DNA of 64,000 nucleotides from NCBI GenBank assembly GCA_963556695.1, contig CAUWAG010000019.1:496001-560000 (forward strand), in the 5' to 3' direction. The position numbers and the translations under genes were made by a program. Below are positions 33,926 through 45,340 of the stretch, piece after piece; the first letter of the stretch is position 1, and every line of letters begins with the position of its first letter. Source of the DNA: Anthostomella pinea. Its lineage: Eukaryota; Ascomycota; Sordariomycetes; Xylariales; Xylariaceae. Under the pieces are notes generated by a model. That model searched no databases, was not told where the DNA came from, and saw only the letters and a list, made by a program, of their open reading frames with translations.

Positions 33926-34670
33926 TGCGCTAACTATACCCGTTATAACTACATACAAACCGCCGCTTATAATCCGCTTATAATCCGCTTATAATCCGCT
34001 TATAATCCGCTTATAATCCGCTTATAGGTTAACGGTATTATTTTACTATATTAAAAAAAAACTTTAAGCCTTAATTCTAACTTAAAGCCTTAACTATTAA
34101 ATTTAAGCCTTAATTATTAACATTAACTATTAACCGACTTTAATCTTAACTGTTGGAACAGGCTTGAACGATCAATCATAATACTCGAGTATTGGGTCAA
34201 GGTCATGATGTTGCTGATGGTTGGATTGGGAAGTGTCTTGGGGCAGATACAAGAACAGGACAAAGATGCCCATCAATGACTTGTATTGTACGAAAATACT
34301 TTGCTGGGGAAGGAAAGAAGGATCTGACATCCCACCAAAATCTGATGGGAAGATAGATCATCAATCACGCCCCACTATAATCTATCTAGCTGTGCAGCGG
34401 GGCAATGCGTTCACCTCACCAAGTCACGTGGTGGGAGCGCACACACCATGATAGATGGCAAATCCATCACAGGAAGTCTAGCTGGACCTGCAGGTCTGGC
34501 TAAGTGACCTCACACTCCGGTATCTAATCTTTTATCTAATCATACATGTGGGTTCTGTATGGATGGTTTGACTGTGAAACCACATGGATCCAATATTAAC
34601 TTTTAATTTTAATCGGCGCTTATAAGCGGATTATAAGCGGATTATAAACAAGTATAGTTCGTAGATATTT
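33925..34670. mobile_element. MITE-like structure with inverted arrays of an 11-bp unit
   Basis: At 33961-34026 the unit CCGCTTATAAT is repeated about five times. At 34612-34648 the inverse (ATTATAAGCGG) appears twice plus a partial copy. Outside the arrays, CTAACTATACCCGTTATAA on the left matches the reverse complement of the right flank at several positions. The interior (34150-34600) is less AT-rich and has no coding frame. Arrays of a short word in opposite orientation at both ends, with no gene, suit a non-autonomous element with subterminal repeats. Confidence 0.45.
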
Positions 34671-35640
34671 ATATAAGTAAAAGAGGGTTTAAAAACACGT
34701 ATATTATTTTATTAATACATTAATTTTTTAAAAACATAGTAAGTTTTTAAAAATGGTAATTTAAACCTTTTTATAACTAATCCCAACTTTAAATTTAACT
34801 TTATAAAATATTAATGCTTTATTTAATTAATAATTACGATATATTTAAATAAGTTATACCATTTGAAATAATAATAATAACGATACAAGCTAGTTATTAT
34901 AATATAGTATAAGTTATAATAAGTAAATATCTTAAAAAATAAAAGTTAAAAGTTTTAAACTATTAAAAGTTAAAGATATATGAGCTGTTATATACAATTT
35001 TTAAGTTACGTAAAACCCAATTTATTGCGTTATTTTTAAGTGATATAAAAAGGTTTTTAATTAAGATTATAATTAGATTTGAATAAGAAGTTTTAGATTA
35101 AATGTGACGGTGTACAGCCGTATCCACCTGGATGGATGAAGGGATGCTGAGTCATCAAGTCACGTGTAGATTAGATAAGAAAGGAATAAGACCACCACTT
35201 AAGGTGTGTGCTGCGCACACCACTTTGCTGGCTTTCTTTTTCTCCCTCACCTTGTTATTTTCGAAATACAACACCAGATTCCCACACAACGCCGCAGGCA
35301 TCGTGACATTAAAAGTTCAATAATTTACTATTACATTATTATAGTTTTAGCTATAAATTTAAAACGAGAATAAATTCTTATGAGATACTATATATCCTTA
35401 TATCTTACGCGACCGTGCAGCTATTAAAGCGGGCGCGTTTAAGCTATATCATAGTTTTAAGGACCTTACACCTTTTTTCAGCTTATTAGGCTGGCTAGGG
35501 GTAATAAAACATACCAGATCGACCTTATGACCATAATAGCACAATGACCTAACCAGTCAGGATTTTCCCATATAATTCTAGTACAACTCTATCACTTAGC
35601 TACATCATGTCATCATTTGACATGGTAGAGCAAGTCTTTC
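34671..35640. other. AT-rich island
   Basis: Extremely AT-rich, with long A/T runs and many TA steps and few C or G, typical of repeat DNA degraded by repeat-induced point mutation in ascomycetes. No reading frame of interest except a small patch of ordinary composition at about 35100-35300. Confidence 0.6.
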
Positions 35641-35888
35641 CTAGGAACCCCCCACCCACCTAGGTACTCAGCGCACTGGAATTAGGTGGCAGGCGTATGA
35701 AGTATTCATACTTGTGAGTGTGGGGTGGCATGGGTGCGGAATGAGTGCGGAATGAGTGGGGAGGGGTCAGCTCGTGCATTTCCTCTTGTTCATCTAAACG
35801 ACCCGATGACATGCAGGCCCAATCTAAAAGTTTTCCTGGGGCGCATACTGTTGAATACACGGATGTTGATTGATGGATGCTATTGATG

Positions 35889-36000
35889 TTCTGCTCTGTG
35901 TGCAGAGATTGATCATCTGTCTTCTTGGTGGGTCAGATGCCCTGTGCGTCTCTGCCCCACTGGAGATCTTCCGGTGTTTATCTCCGGCTCCCATTCAACA
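35889..36000 (-). repeat. Truncated solo LTR of the copia family
   Basis: The reverse complement matches the first about 110 bp of the copia LTR at 57607/62950: it begins TGTTGAATGGGAGCCGG and passes through GACAGATGATCAATCTCTG. The 3' third of the LTR is missing. It shows the family was active here before. Confidence 0.8.
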
Positions 36001-36527
36001 CATACTGCGGACTCACACCGACGAATTGGTCACCCGGTTCAGGGCGACGACGAGTGTCCAGATCAGCCACATCAGCCATCCACCCAGCCAGTCCATCCAT
36101 ATTTACCCGGCGTTCTGGGCATTACAAGCGCAATCCCAACCCCATTGACACACCAGGAGGCACACCACGAGGCAAGTGGCAGTACGTCCATACCTCATTC
36201 CCCTTGCTTCGATCGACCTTCCGAGTTTGTGAACGCTGGCTGTTGGAAGACATATTACAGAGCTGTATTGATATGCCGGCAGCCCGTTTTGCCAATAGCC
36301 GGAATGCCAAGGCCACGCGTCAATCATCTGGCCAGCCCAAACCTGACCCGTCTCCGTGTGCTCAAGCCTGGAAGGGGCACCTCTTTCAACAGAACAGCGC
36401 AGTCCGATGGAGGGGAGTAAACAGTTATACATGTGTACATGTAAGAAGGTACTATATTGTATGTAATAAACACTCCATAATCAAACAAGAGGCCAAACAT
36501 CGCTGGGGGCGACGACCCACAAGCTCA
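36001..36527. other. Intergenic
   Basis: No gene supported between the LTR remnant and the end of the R3H-associated gene. Confidence 0.45.
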
Positions 36528-37762
36528 TCAGCACAGCTCCCACAGAGGTCGCGGCAGGTGGGCCTGGACTGGCGGCGCGTAACCCGTCTTCATCTCCTTG
36601 ACCCCCACATACACAACTTTGCGCTTCGGGTTTCCCACGAGCACCGATTGGGACTGCAGGCCGTAGTAATCCGAGATGGAGTGGGTGATCCAGCGCCTGC
36701 AGAGAAAACCGTCGGCGTCAGTCCCAACGTCCTTCCTTGGGCCCCCACGCATCACATAAGAAAGGGGGTAAGAAGAGCGAACATACCTGAAAGCGCCATC
36801 ATCCTCGTCGCCCAGCGCGTCGAACACCATGCCTTCGTCCTGCGGCTTGCCCCTGTCCTCGCGCCGCGCCCTCTTCCAGCCGTCGCGCATGGACCCATTA
36901 CGGCCCACGAACACGATCTCCTCGTCCTCGGTGCTGTCCTCGTCCTCGGACACGGGTGCCTCCTTTGCGATCTCGCGATCGACCAGGTATCGACGGACGG
37001 GCTCCTCCATAGAGCGCACCCAGGTCTTGACGGCAGGGACTTTCTTGGCGCGCTGGAACAGCTCGCGCGGCACGCGGCCTGAGACGTGGTCGTCGCCCAG
37101 CGTGCGCGTTTGCATCTGCTTGTGGCGGGCCGCGATGGCTTTCTTCGTCTCAACCTCGACGCGCATGTGCCTGTCCCAGGCATCAGCGACCCGGTACGGG
37201 ACGTGGTGGACCGGATGTGTCGGCCGGGGCGCCCAGTCGGAGGGCTGCGGAGGTTGAGCGTTCGGGACGCCCATCAGACGGTCTGTACGCAGAGAACAGT
37301 GATGTTAGTCCTGAACTCAAAGGGTCATGGTGCATAGGGATGTAGGATGGAAGGGCAAGTACCATTCTCCCATCGCCGACGCTGGCGACTGCCCTCATTG
37401 CCTTTCAGGAGCGCTTCTCGGCGGCGCAGGCTGTCTCGAGAGAGCGGACGGGGCGGCGGCGGGATAGCATTGAACTTTGTACGACGATCTTGGATGGTCA
37501 CGGATGGCTTCTTGATGGCAGACTCGTCGAGTGAGATGGCTAGCGGGACACCTGTTCCGCGCGCGACGGGGGAGATGGCGAGAGATTCAAGGGCAGACAC
37601 TGTCCATGCCTCGACATCTACTCCACCACCAGATGGAACCGCCGTCGTCGCATTGGCAGCCGGATGCTCCGATGGCGGTTGGTGCTGATGGTGATGGTTC
37701 GTGCTGGCTGCTTCCGCGCCCCCGAGCTCCGGAGGGGGAGGCACTGCGCTGTAGATGGCCAT
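36528..37762 (-). CDS. R3H-associated-domain protein
   Basis: Exons 37762-37363, 37282-36787 and 36696-36528 join in frame (GTACTT...TACAG; GTATGT...TGCAG) for 354 residues. The region RRTKFNAIPPPPRPLSRDSL, then RQRRRWENDRL, then VPNAQPPQPSDW matches the R3H-associated N-terminal domain. After an acidic stretch (SEDEDSTEDEE) comes the R3H-like segment RRWITHSISDYYGLQSQSV. R3H domains bind single-stranded nucleic acid, so a role in RNA or DNA binding is expected; the cellular function of this fungal family is not established. The Arg-x3-His spacing of the core is kept as RWITH. The N-terminus is Pro/Ala/His-rich. Confidence 0.75.
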
Positions 37763-38676
37763 GTTTGCGGGTTGACGATAAGGTAATTAGCTGGATCTCG
37801 GTGGCGTTTCTAGTATGAAATGAACAGTTTTCCAAGAAGGAATAGAAATCAAATAGAAACTCTACAGACACAGGTAAGAAAGGGGAAGGCGAACCAGACA
37901 GACGAGGCGGGATGAGTCGTTGATGGTAGTCATCCGGGGGCCAAGCAAGTTCCAGGCACAGGGGATGACACATGGACTTGCCTCGGGAGCGCGACTCCAC
38001 GATAGGGGATAAGATAATCGATATAAGCTTCAACCAATTAGCGGTCTAGCGCAAGCACGGGGGCGCGATAGCTTCCCGGGCGCACTGCTCCGGCGGGTCA
38101 TGCTTATTACGGAACAGTGAGGCGAAGACTGAAACGTGTTACCGGGTAACGTTTCCCAGATAATGATGACCCCCCGGAGTTTGTCCAACGTCTTTCTACT
38201 CATGCCTAAACAGACTCTCACCAGTATAGGTAGTGTGAGATAGACAGTTGTTCAAGTCAGCTAAGCCAATCAAGGCCATATAGAGTCAATTCGAAACACC
38301 AATGGACTGTCCCTTGACGGCAGGAAGTTGACACGACAATTGCTCATGCACATTGTAGCAAGTGGCATTCCTGGACCCTGGTCAACGCATAAAACAGGCC
38401 ACGATGAGTGCAAATAGCCTCACAGCATCTCGACGCGATTGGCGTCAAGGTTTTGGGATCCCAACAAGTCTGTATTCGGGTTTCAAAGCTGCTAATTCTG
38501 GACAGGCATTTCACGAATACCAATGCAAAACCTGTTCCTCCTCCTAGGAGAAGTTATATATAGGCGTCGTGCGCCTCAACGCCGGACTTCCGTCAAGTTC
38601 CAAACAAATGGCTGCCGCCCATGCACGCGAGAGATGAAGAATACGAAGAAACACAAAAATGCACAAGACAAGATGG
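37763..38676. other. Intergenic
   Basis: No gene supported. It contains the R3H gene promoter side (37763 upwards) and the 3' flank of the PQ-loop gene. Confidence 0.5.
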
Positions 38677-39829
38677 CTACCGGGTGCCAGAGCTACCGAG
38701 ACCACCTGGTGCGAGCAGTGGCTGGTTCTCTCCGTATCCCTGCGTGCTCTCGCGATCAAGCGCGCGCTCGATTTCTTCTTGTGTATCAGCATACGCTTGC
38801 AGGTGTGCCGAGTACGGACCTGGTGACGGTAGGGCTCGAGGCGTCGTACGTCGGTTGTACGCGGGTCGTTGCGGCGGAGAAGAGCTTCCTTCGCGCCCGG
38901 AACCTCCCTCCATCTGCGCCGCCCATTCGTATCTGATGGCCATGCCGAGAAGAATTCCTTGCATAATGGCAGTCATGACATATACGCCCCACGAACTCCA
39001 ACCTGCCCATCCTAGCCGAGCTGCCAAGCTGGCGGCGAAGAGAAGCCCACCAGGCGTTTGTATAGTCATCATCAAGATACTCAGACTACCGGCCTGCTTG
39101 ATCTTGTACGTTGTCCATATCTGGGGGATGTACTGAACCGCGGCAAAGGCAGCAGCCATGATTCCTAGAATGTTTGCCCACGCGGCTAGGTATGAGGGTG
39201 CGCCGAACGCAAGTGCAGCTGAGATAATGACGACGAATAGACCATGGACCAGGCACAGGCCAGCGACACCGAGGGCGGTTCTCCAGGTAGGTCGATCGTC
39301 ATCCCGTACAGAGTCGTCGTCTAATAGCTCATCGTCTTCGCGCCTAAAGAAGACAAGGAATAGAACCAGGCTGTTGTCGCGTGTTAGCAGAGTGTGGACG
39401 GAACCGTATGAGGTAGAACTACGAACATGATGGCGAAACAGATCCACTGTGTACCAATCTGTGCAATACCCAGCAGGCCAGCCGTGCACTCGAAGGCACT
39501 AACTTCTTTGCAGCAGGCAACGTCGGCTCGGGATGCGGGAAAGGTAAGGATGTTGCCGAACTGGGCATTGGCGGATGTAACACCAAGTAGGACGAAGTAC
39601 GGCGAGATGCCTTCGGAGGAGCCGCGGGAGATGATTCGGTAGTGTTGAGTCAAGTAGGAAAGCATGATTCCGATCACGATAAGGCTGCAAGGAGGCAGTG
39701 TTAGCATCGTTCTGGCTCCAGCAGCGCGAGATACCGGAGATCGAAGCTGTTGACTCACATGGAAATGAAGAAGTTGGTGATTCCGCCCTCGCGGAGGGCC
39801 TGACAGCGGTCCTCCATGAGGCTTATCAT
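38677..39829 (-). CDS. PQ-loop repeat membrane protein
   Basis: Exons 39829-39759, 39684-39427 and 39370-38677 join in frame for 340 residues. The second donor is an unusual GTTCGT; using it restores a continuous membrane helix (FAIILVLFLVFF). About seven hydrophobic segments are visible. The second PQ-loop motif is clear (VQYIPQIWTTYKIKQAGSLS). The first is degenerate (TQHYRIISRGSSEGISP). Family members (MtN3/SWEET/cystinosin clan) move small molecules such as amino acids across vacuolar or other membranes. The C-terminal about 80 residues are polar (Pro/Arg/Ser-rich). The start at 39829 is the first ATG of the exon; a second Met lies four codons on. Substrate cannot be inferred. Confidence 0.8.
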
Positions 39830-40466
39830 CGCGACAATTGTTGGTAGGTCGGCGGACGAATATGGTCAAAGCTGTTTGATGGAGGACGGTCGTCGAGTGC
39901 TGGCCGATGGAAGAAAGGCTGCTGTTGATCAACAGGCTGCTGCTGGGTAGGCAAATGACGGTGCCGAAGACCGAGCAGAACAGAATGGTGTTGGTGAAGG
40001 ACACCAGGCGCGTGCAGGCTCAAAGTAGGACAGGCTGATACTGGAGCATGGCGGTGGACTATCAGCCGCGCTCACAGATAAGGTATGATCGTGGACTATT
40101 GACTTGACGATGGCGGTTGCGGTGGGGGTTGGCAGGTGGTTGTGGGCACCTGCATGGCCCCAAGTAATTGACGACGCACGGATGCAACGGTGGTCCAGCG
40201 CGATGACGTTGGGTTCCAGGTCCCTGCTTCTAGCGGCTTTAGCGCTTAACAGTCCTGGCAGCTCTCGCGCTTATGAACACCGTTAAAGCTGGCTCCACTT
40301 CTTTTTAGATATAGCTTCGCTGCTTCAGAGCTATCACGAGCTCCCACAGCAGGTATAGCCGTGATTCCGTGACTGGTCACATCTCGTAAAACACGAGACG
40401 ACCTGGAACCGATCAACCAGATATGGTCACACATATGAGCCCACAATACCAGAAGCTGCCGCAGGG
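39830..40466. other. Divergent promoter region
   Basis: Lies between the 5' ends of the PQ-loop gene (-) and the WD40 gene (+). No further gene. Confidence 0.5.
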
Positions 40467-42008
40467 ATGGATCGAGGGGATGAAGGTCCCTACGACAGGG
40501 TAAAGCTCGAAGCATCGACGGGAGACATCACAGCGCAAGATGGACATGCGTCTTCTCCAGGAAACTCCAGCGTCAGTCCATCACAGCCGGGACAGCACCG
40601 CTCCCGAGCGGACGCCACATCTTCAGATTCAGATGGCCATGACCTCCGCGGCTACTTTGAGACCGCGCAATGGACCGCAGACGGGACAACCCTCCTAACA
40701 TACTCATCCACCAACCTAATAAGCGGCTACATTGTGCCGTCGGACCTCCTATCCCCCAAACCCACAACGCTCCCCCTGCGCCCCCAATCCCTTATCCAGC
40801 TGTCCGAGCCGAGCAACGTGCTCGCCGGCGCGCCATACTTCGACCTCGCGACCCCATGGACGAACCAGCTCCTCTTATCTTCCAAAGACCACCCGATCCA
40901 GCTCTTCTACCTGACTCCAACTTCAACATCAACATCACCCTCTCCCCCCCCAGCATCCTCCTACCCCCTAACTAAAGCGCGCGCCGAGACCTTCCTCTCC
41001 GCCACGTCCCTCATCTGGCCGTCGCCCGGCACGCACTTCATAGCCGGCACCTCCAACCTGCTAGCCAAGTTCGACGTGTCGCGCCAGGGCGCCGAGCCCG
41101 TCCTGCGCATCAAGACCATCCCGTCCGAGCGGCACCTGTCCAAGGGCTCGGGCGTCGGCATGCGCGGGACCGTGTCGGCGCTGGGCGCGCAGCCCGCCGA
41201 CGCCACCACCGGCGCCAGCCTGGTCGCCGCCGGCACGTGGACGCGCTGGGTCGGGCTTTACGACTTTGCGCAGGCCGGCGTGTGCGTCGCTACGTGGAGT
41301 ATCGCGGCTGCGGCGCGGGAGATGGCGGCCAGCAGCACCACCACATCAGACCCAAACCCAAACCCAGCCTCCATCTCAAATTCAAACTCAAGCTTGAACA
41401 TGGATCCAGGCGCTGGCGGCGACGGCATAACCCAGACCATCTGGAGCCCCTGCGGCCGCTACCTCCTCATCAACGAGCGCAAGTCCCGCGGCATCCTCGT
41501 GTACGACGTGCGCGTGACCGGCAAGCTGCTCGGCTACCTATCCCAACGCGACACCCTCACCAACAACAACAACCAGCGGATCAACTGCGACGTCTTCCCT
41601 GCCCAAAACGGGTTCGAGGTGTGGTCCGGCACGACGGATGGGACCGTCAAGGTCTGGGAGGGCGTCGGCGGCCGCGAGGGCCCGCACGAGCCGGCTTGGG
41701 CTTGGGATGCGCATGCTTCGACCGTGGGGAGCACGTGTGTGCATTCGAGCGGGACGGTGGTGGCGACGTGCTCTGGGGCCTGGGAGTTTCCTGATGAAGA
41801 GGAGGATGGTCGGGCTGGGAGCGAGAGTAGCTCTGATCCGGGCAGTGAGGATAGCGAGTATAGTGACGATAGTGAGAGCTCCATAGAAGAGATTCCCTGG
41901 ATGCGAAGGCGGAACAAGGAAAGCAGTCTAAAGATATGGAGTATCGCGGATGGTCAAAACGGCGACAGGGCAGGAGAGCGGGAAGGGGATAGGGTCCCTT
42001 TGGAGTAG
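40467..42008 (+). CDS. WD40 protein of the TCAB1/WRAP53-Swt21 family
   Basis: Intronless, 513 residues, ATG at 40467. Conserved blocks: YFETAQWTADGTTLLTYS, APYFDLATPWTNQLLLSS followed by HPIQLF, LIWPSPGTHFIAGTSNLLA then FDVSRQG, TIWSPCGRYLLINERKS, and FEVWSGTTDGTVKVWEG. These are the WD repeats of the telomerase Cajal body protein/Swt21 family. Human TCAB1 carries telomerase and scaRNAs to Cajal bodies; yeast Swt21 affects splicing. The fungal role is probably in nuclear RNP biology. Low-complexity insertions (an Asn/Ser/Pro run near residue 295, an acidic Ser/Asp/Glu run near 455) interrupt the propeller. GC-rich and apparently intact. Confidence 0.75.
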   Translation: MDRGDEGPYDRVKLEASTGDITAQDGHASSPGNSSVSPSQPGQHRSRADATSSDSDGHDLRGYFETAQWTADGTTLLTYSSTNLISGYIVPSDLLSPKPTTLPLRPQSLIQLSEPSNVLAGAPYFDLATPWTNQLLLSSKDHPIQLFYLTPTSTSTSPSPPPASSYPLTKARAETFLSATSLIWPSPGTHFIAGTSNLLAKFDVSRQGAEPVLRIKTIPSERHLSKGSGVGMRGTVSALGAQPADATTGASLVAAGTWTRWVGLYDFAQAGVCVATWSIAAAAREMAASSTTTSDPNPNPASISNSNSSLNMDPGAGGDGITQTIWSPCGRYLLINERKSRGILVYDVRVTGKLLGYLSQRDTLTNNNNQRINCDVFPAQNGFEVWSGTTDGTVKVWEGVGGREGPHEPAWAWDAHASTVGSTCVHSSGTVVATCSGAWEFPDEEEDGRAGSESSSDPGSEDSEYSDDSESSIEEIPWMRRRNKESSLKIWSIADGQNGDRAGEREGDRVPLE

Positions 42009-42467
42009 GTAGGCTATGATACCCACGATTCACGAAGGACGATAAGCCTCTGGCTGCTTAGAAGATTTCTACTTAGAAGGTTGCAATGCGATTCTGTATC
42101 TCTATTGACCAGTGAGTCAAAGGTGCCAAGCTATATGGTGTCAAGCTACATGGTATATTTGATGACAAAGGGCTTCAAATAGCCAGCAACATCTGTCCCC
42201 GGACCGCCAGTAGCCAGTTCTCATCGGTATTGTCGCCTTTCGTCTTACACTAGAAGCAGATTCGTGCTTGCTTATGTGGTCAAGGGGCCATGCCATGCCC
42301 TGGCGTGCCCATGCCGTGTGGAAAGGGGTAGAAGGGGAAGCGCCCCTTTTTGTGGCTCCATGCGTTTGTGGCATTGTTAGTAGTTTGGCGAGGATTTCCA
42401 CTTGACCAATCGCAGCACGATCAAGGCCGATGAGCCCTATACATGTATCTTACCATAAGCTCGGTTG
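42009..42467. other. Tail-to-tail spacer
   Basis: 3' flanks of the WD40 gene (+) and the Zip2-like gene (-). No gene. Confidence 0.5.
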
Positions 42468-45340
42468 TCAACCCCATCGCGTCTCGAGCACCTTGTTGAT
42501 CCTGTTAAGCACCCTGTGCCCGCCCATCAAGCGTCCGAACCTCTGCACGCGCTCAACCGGCGTCATTCGCAGGAGGGCCGGCAAGCCATGTGCAGCAAAG
42601 TCTTCTTCGGGAGTCCCGTCTGGTGCCTTGAGTCGTCCCAGTATCGCCTGGGCAGCATACGCATTCATACCAGCCCTGCGCAAGAATACCTCCCAATGTG
42701 TCTCGTCTTCGACCATCAAGTCTCGTATCTCGGCAGCTTCGGGCGCGTACCGTGCAGCGAAAGACACCATCCACTTTGCGAGCGTCTCCTGGCCGCCTCC
42801 AATATAATATACGTGTGCAGACATGTCCAGACTAGCAACGAAACCAACGAACTCGGCATATGCGGCGGTCTCGAAAGGGGTAAGATCGCGTGCAGTCTCA
42901 TCGAACCGGTTTCCTTCGGAGACAAGTATAACCAGTCTTTCATAACGAAGCGCGATACTGCTTACACGCTCGCGGATAGCTGACTGACCCTTGTGTCCTG
43001 GATGGGGTTTCTGTATGGCTTCGAGGATGGTAGTCAGGATGATCCCCGTGGCTGGCGACACAATGATGTCGGCTTCCGCTGCAAGTGGTGATATGATAGG
43101 AGAGCGGGATATGGAGTGCCGATTCCAGGCGAGGGTGTTGAAGCGATCAAAGTCGCGCTCGATGATCTCTGCAGTTGGATATAACTTTTCGAGGCGAGAG
43201 AATAGACCGCGACTTACAGTCAGTGCCTTGATGATCTTTGTAGGTTCGTTCAATTGCCTCAACGGGGGACAGGGAGCACTTATTGCCGCCTTGGGCTCTT
43301 GTCCATTGTTTAATTCAATTGGAGTCGTCTTCGTCTTCTGTGTCGGTTTTAGGTCATTCAATGTTTGAGCTGGGGCTTCAGGTCTGGGAGAGGCTGAGAA
43401 GAAAGAGCTTTTCTCCTGTTTCTGCCGTTTCGCTGCATGCAAATTCATGTGGTTAGATAACAACGTCGCCACTGCGGAGGTATCATTGATCCCGAGTAAC
43501 AAGTTTGGTAACCGGGCTCGGCTCTGAAGGGGGCCACGGTGGGACGTTGAAGATGGATGCGGGGGACATTGCACTAAATCGACTGACTCGAGTGAACTTG
43601 AGGATGGGATCATATCCATGGCCGTGCTGTCCATCTCCATGGCCGTGCCGTCCATCTCGGTAATTGAAATCTCGATCTCAAGTCGTCTTTTCCTCACGAG
43701 TGTCGTTAGGGCGTCTTCCAGTCCGGGAGTCTTCGCTGGTTCAAACTCTTCTTCGTCGTCCTCTTCTTCGCGCAATATCGCCAAACCAGGTTGTTTCCAT
43801 ACGTAGTCTGCACTTGTTGGCACCTCAGCGACATCTGAGAGGTGTAGAAGGTATTGCATGCTGCCATCGTCTTCTATCGACTCTACCAAAGAAACCTGAC
43901 CGGCAGTGCTTGGGAACGGGAGCCAGGGAAGTTCTTGTTCGGTTCGAGCGTTTTTGGGCCAGCGAGTGACATTATCGAGTCCGTCAAATGTCTCTAGAAT
44001 ACACTGTAGGTGAGCAGAAGCATTCATGGGTAGATTTTTCCACTCGGGTTCCGGAATCGAAAAGTCCATATGAGGGATGTCGACCCGTACTAGGGCGTCT
44101 GCAACATCCAGGTTCTCTTGCTCGATACTTCTTATCACGCTCGCGGTATTGTCGCCCATTTTATCCAGAATGTCATCATCGAACGTGACGTCGTCATCTT
44201 GGTTTGCTGTAGATCCTGACCGTTCTGCCTGAGTATCATCCAGTATGCGATCCATATCCATACTTTTGGTAAGCTCTGGGAGGTTAAGGGGCATGTTGGA
44301 CGAAGATGGAAGAGGGGACAAAGGCGCTTCGACCATGATCGAGCTGAGCTTTGGCCGTCCAGGGCTGAGGAAAGGGGTATCTCCCAACGGGGGTAACTCC
44401 GGGGTACTAAATTCCAGCCCGGTGGAATCACCTTCCTGGGCAGCATCCTCTTGAAACAGGTCTGCTTCGGCTGCTTTGCAATCGTCACTGAGCAGTGAGC
44501 TAGGATCAGATGTGAGAGGAACCTGACAAACGGTGTCATCTGGTATGAAGAATTCGGTATCTCGTAGAGGAGGGCTAAGAGGCGGTGTGACGCTTATCAT
44601 TCGGAAAACCTAACGAGCATGAGTTCGATGTCCATATGACTAACTCTGGGCCAGTCAACAGAACTTGCCTTCCGGCGTGGTGCTGCGTCCACCAAAATCT
44701 GACGTTGGTCATCCTCGGTCCAGTCATCATGAAGAAACCGAGCCAGGTGATACAGTGCCTCCTTCGGGATATCCAGCTTCTCGTCACGAGTTGTGATGTC
44801 AAGTTGTTGCTTGAACTGGTAAGCAGACCTTGGGAAGTCTAGACTCTCATCAAGATCTGTATCGAGAAGCTCGGATGGTATTGTTGCTGGATCTATGCGG
44901 GAATATCTTTGGTGGTGGATGGCTCTGGCGAGCTCCCGGCAGTCGTAATCAGGGTCGCTCCGAAGCAACGGCGGTTCCAGTTTTAGTTTCGATATACGTA
45001 CACGGGTCTCGTACTGGGTCGACTTAAAGGCTGCACCCTCTGCATCGTTGTTCCTCTGGATGACTTTGTTCGGCAGTTCTAGGGACTCTTTGGAGACATG
45101 CAACTGCTCGTTGCGATGATGGAAACGGGGAAGGCGGAGTTGACAAAGGGAGGCATCACTAGTCAAATTACTTGGCCTGATATCAGGAGTGGTGTGAGGA
45201 AGAGCATGACTGAGAAGAACAAAGGAGAGTGGATCGACTTGAGAGTCAACGGACAGACCATTCTCACGCGCATACTCGTCAGGCTGCGAGCTAACTTCGT
45301 CGTTGGATTGAACGAGAAGTTGGGTGTCTGGACCGTCCAT
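42468..45340 (-). CDS. Large protein with XPF-like/HhH C-terminus (Zip2/SHOC1-like)
   Basis: Exon 1 is 45340-44669 and exon 2 is 44609-42468. The intron is 59 nt with a GC donor (GCAAGT) and a GTTAG acceptor; frames match, giving 937 residues. The N-terminal 600 residues are polar and poorly conserved in appearance. The C-terminus resembles an inactive XPF-type nuclease domain: a SRLEKLYPTAEIIERDFDRF block, then EADIIVSPATGIILTT, then YERLVILVSEGN. It ends with a helix-hairpin-helix pair (FLRRAGMNAYAAQAIL; RMTPVERVQRFGRLMGG). That layout fits Zip2/SHOC1, which with Spo16 and Zip4 promotes meiotic crossovers. I see no ERKxxxD nuclease motif. Family assignment is inference from the layout; an uncharacterised fungal family is the alternative. 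An alternative GT donor (GTTGAC) nine bases downstream would also keep frame. Confidence 0.6.

Noticed and set aside
34060..34135. TTAAGCC/TTAACT-type repeats as internal telomeric sequence
   Set aside because: The units are irregular and do not match TTAGGG. They look like AT-rich decayed DNA.
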